Source: Oscillospiraceae bacterium
Lineage (GTDB): Bacteria; Bacillota; Clostridia; Oscillospirales; Ruminococcaceae
Direction: 5' to 3'
Length of the DNA stretch: 61,790 nucleotides
NCBI GenBank assembly: GCA_017532085.1
Contig: JAFXJT010000048.1
Span: forward strand, 1-61,790
Shown here piece after piece: positions 61,532-61,790 of this stretch. Under the pieces are notes generated by a model. It worked only from the letters and a program-made list of their open reading frames with translations, had not been told where the DNA came from and ran no database searches. A program made the position numbers and the translations under genes. How positions within the stretch are numbered: position 1 is the first letter of the stretch; each line of letters opens with the position of its first letter.

Positions 61532-61790
61532 TTATTCAGAAACCGGGAATTTTTTGATTGCACCGCAAAGGAATTCGGCGTGGAGGAGGACATCCTCCTT
61601 ATCCAGATCGCCGCTGCCGTTGAGATCTGCAGGCGGCAGGAAATCAATAGTATCGGTCAGAACGGCCTGTTTCAGCAGAGACAAATCGCGGCCATCGACG
61701 AAATTATCATTGTTGAGATCGCCATAAACGAACTTTCTCTCCGGGAATACCAGTTTCCACCAAGCGATGTTAAAGAGATAGCCGTCGCCG
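61532..61790 (-). CDS. C-terminal fragment of a CBM6-dockerin enzyme, 5' end outside the window
   Basis: Reading the minus strand from the window edge gives an open frame of 85 codons ending in TAA at 61532-61534. It begins GDGYLFNIAWWKLVFPE, which matches the end of a CBM6 domain (compare GGGFLFNVDWWQFE in the GH43 protein of this window), and continues into a dockerin with two good calcium loops, DLNNDNFVDGRD and DLNGSGDLDKED. The catalytic domain lies beyond 61790. The frame has no start inside the window, so simple start-to-stop searches miss it. Confidence 0.9.
   Translation of the reverse strand, partial: GDGYLFNIAWWKLVFPERKFVYGDLNNDNFVDGRDLSLLKQAVLTDTIDFLPPADLNGSGDLDKEDVLLHAEFLCGAIKKFPVSE

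Overview
The window looks like a chromosomal segment from an anaerobic, fibre-degrading, endospore-lineage Firmicute, most likely Ruminococcus or a close Oscillospiraceae relative. This taxon call is inference. It rests on seven dockerin-bearing secreted proteins (GH43, GH2, CotH, expansin, esterase and two others), a complete spoIIA operon with a Spo0A box, an oxygen-detoxification operon typical of strict anaerobes, Gram-positive TTGACA-17-TATAAT promoters, strong Shine-Dalgarno sites and frequent TTG/GTG starts. No rRNA, tRNA, CRISPR array, phage, insertion sequence or cohesin scaffoldin was seen.

Layout. 1-3.2 kb: end of an extracytoplasmic protein, then two ABC-2 permeases and their ATPase. 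3.5-8.1 kb (-): a phosphodiester glycosidase with a membrane-anchored partner, and an ECF sigma/anti-sigma pair. 8.3-11.0 kb: a ferritin-like protein and a GH43-CBM6-CBM-dockerin enzyme. 11.4-13.8 kb: flavodiiron protein, superoxide reductase and an unusually short rubredoxin gene. 14.0-17.0 kb: a gatCAB operon whose GatA lacks most of the amidase signature. 17.1-25.0 kb (-): an aldo/keto reductase, an XRE-cupin regulator heading two acyl-CoA synthetase genes (one fused to a sugar-isomerase TIM barrel), a U32-like protein and a DUF5662 protein. 25.3-26.7 kb: spoIIAA-spoIIAB-sigF. 27-33.5 kb: AraC regulator, SulP transporter, SfsA, an AsnB-like synthetase without its glutaminase nucleophile region, and a split ThrE exporter. 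33.6-39.9 kb (-): a five-gene surface locus (wall-binding transglutaminase, lipoprotein, MBOAT acyltransferase, AlgX-like protein, dockerin protein). 40.1-41.2 kb: three small housekeeping-type genes. 41.5-53.5 kb: esterase interrupted by TAG, CotH, alpha/beta hydrolase, a 1,670-residue beta-galactosidase and an expansin-dockerin. 53.7-61.8 kb: phosphatase, DUF5131 protein, GH16 lipoprotein, ABC exporter, membrane clostripain and the tail of another dockerin enzyme.

Together the genes describe a cell that hydrolyses plant polysaccharides with cellulosome-type enzymes, protects itself from oxygen, and may form amide nitrogen directly from ammonia: both amidotransferase systems in the window have damaged or missing glutaminase parts. 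The most novel-looking signals are (1) the catalytically depleted GatA inside an intact gatCAB operon, (2) a complete leader-peptide attenuator before the XRE-cupin/acyl-CoA-ligase operon, (3) the TIM-barrel/acyl-CoA-ligase fusion, (4) the amber codon inside the esterase and (5) the surface O-acylation locus ending in a dockerin protein.
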